Assembly (NCBI GenBank): GCA_030591745.1
Contig: JAUVAM010000267.1
Span: 1 to 6,135, forward strand
Direction of reading: 5' to 3'
From: Deltaproteobacteria bacterium
GTDB lineage: Bacteria; Myxococcota; B64-G9
DNA: 6,135 bases
The notes beneath the pieces are model-generated. The model saw nothing but the letters and a program-made list of their open reading frames with translations. It had not been told where the DNA came from and made no database searches. This document shows positions 5,819 to 6,135 of this stretch, piece by piece. Within the stretch, counting starts at the first letter, position 1, and each line of letters begins with the position of its first letter. A program made the translations under genes and the position numbers.

Positions 5819-6135
5819 TGGGCTTCTCCTCCAAAATCAAAATCCAATAGCTGCTGCGGATCGAAGTAAACGCCCTCAAGCTTGACGCTCAAATGCAGGT
5901 GGGGTCCGGTGGCCCGGCCGCTGCGGCCCACGGTTCCAATCTTTTGCCCGGCCTTCACTTGCTGCCCCACCTTCACAAGCTTGCCCCGCAGATGAAAGTA
6001 CAAGGAGAACAAGCGCAAGCCATGATCGATGACGACCGTGCCGCCGCTGTAATAGCGATCGGACACCATGACGACCGTACCGGAGCCGATGGCGCGCACC
6101 GGGCTGCCCCTGCGACCATCGATATCCAAACCCCG
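5815..6135 (-). CDS. M23-family (LytM-type) peptidase, C-terminal part, cut by the window edge
   Basis: The visible 106 residues run from RGLDID to the TGA at 5817-5815 and form most of an M23 peptidase domain. Visible metal or catalytic residues are the Asp of RGLDID (residue 4 of the fragment), His48 in YFHLRG, and the HLH pair at 79-81 (GPHLHLS). The other zinc ligand, the His of the usual HxGxD motif, should lie just outside the window. KVGQQVKAGQKIGTVGRSG (55-73) is the standard Gly-rich loop, and DPQQLL (92-97) is the standard C-terminal ending. Family members cut peptidoglycan cross-links in the periplasm or, when degenerate, activate amidases; the visible residues suggest an active enzyme. 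The TTG at 6129 is an internal Leu codon, not a start, since homology continues to the edge. The stop codon overlaps the start of the phosphoesterase gene, implying translational coupling. Confidence 0.9.
   Translation of the reverse strand, partial: RGLDIDGRRGSPVRAIGSGTVVMVSDRYYSGGTVVIDHGLRLFSLYFHLRGKLVKVGQQVKAGQKIGTVGRSGRATGPHLHLSVKLEGVYFDPQQLLDFDFGGEAQ

Noticed and set aside
6127..6129. TTG start for the M23 peptidase
   Set aside because: The codon is the Leu of the conserved (H)xGLD motif, and the frame stays open to the window edge with matching family residues, so the gene is partial.
1..6135. CRISPR array, transposon ends, tRNA or defence system
   Set aside because: I saw no regularly spaced repeats, no transposase or terminal inverted repeats with target duplication, no cloverleaf-like segment and no defence-type genes; no gene-free stretch exceeds about 135 bases.

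Overview
The window is a GC-rich (roughly 60%) stretch of bacterial chromosome, gene-dense, with no mobile element, CRISPR array, tRNA or rRNA that I can see. A signal-peptide protein ending in a C-terminal Phe (an outer-membrane barrel signature), two lipoproteins and an M23 peptidase point to a Gram-negative host. The large phosphoesterase ends in a single-Cys, transmembrane, basic-tail sequence that resembles the MYXO-CTERM class of sorting signals. That makes a deltaproteobacterium in the broad sense (Myxococcota, Desulfobacterota or relatives) the best guess, as an inference only.

Layout. (1) 108-944 (+): an exported, probable beta-barrel protein of unknown family. (2) 945-1049: a convergent intergenic gap holding a perfect 10-bp inverted repeat and two near-identical 12-mers. 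(3) 1050-2178 (-): a two-gene operon, with a metallo-beta-lactamase-fold hydrolase (YcbL / glyoxalase II-like) first and, 22 nt downstream, a small lipoprotein with a Cys-x4-Cys pair. (4) 2179-2302: a divergent promoter region with nested inverted repeats. (5) 2303-2854 (+): an AMMECR1-family protein (AmmeMemoRadiSam system protein A). (6) 2989-3468 (+): a lipoprotein with an NTF2/SnoaL-like C-terminal domain, preceded by a perfect -35 hexamer. (7) 3455-5818 (-): a 787-residue exported calcineurin-like phosphoesterase with a PKD domain and C-terminal anchor, whose 3' end overlaps the lipoprotein by 14 bp. (8) 5815-6135 (-): the C-terminal part of an M23 (LytM-type) peptidase, translationally coupled to the phosphoesterase and cut by the window edge.

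How the genes fit together. The M23 peptidase and phosphoesterase share a stop/start overlap and are almost certainly cotranscribed, which suggests a joint job at the cell envelope, possibly wall or surface-polymer turnover. The hydrolase and the Cys-pair lipoprotein form a second operon whose joint role is not evident. The AMMECR1 protein stands without its usual MEMO1-like and radical SAM partners inside this window. I did not find a convincing undescribed multi-gene system. The most interesting items are the architecture of the 787-residue protein and the structured intergenic regions.
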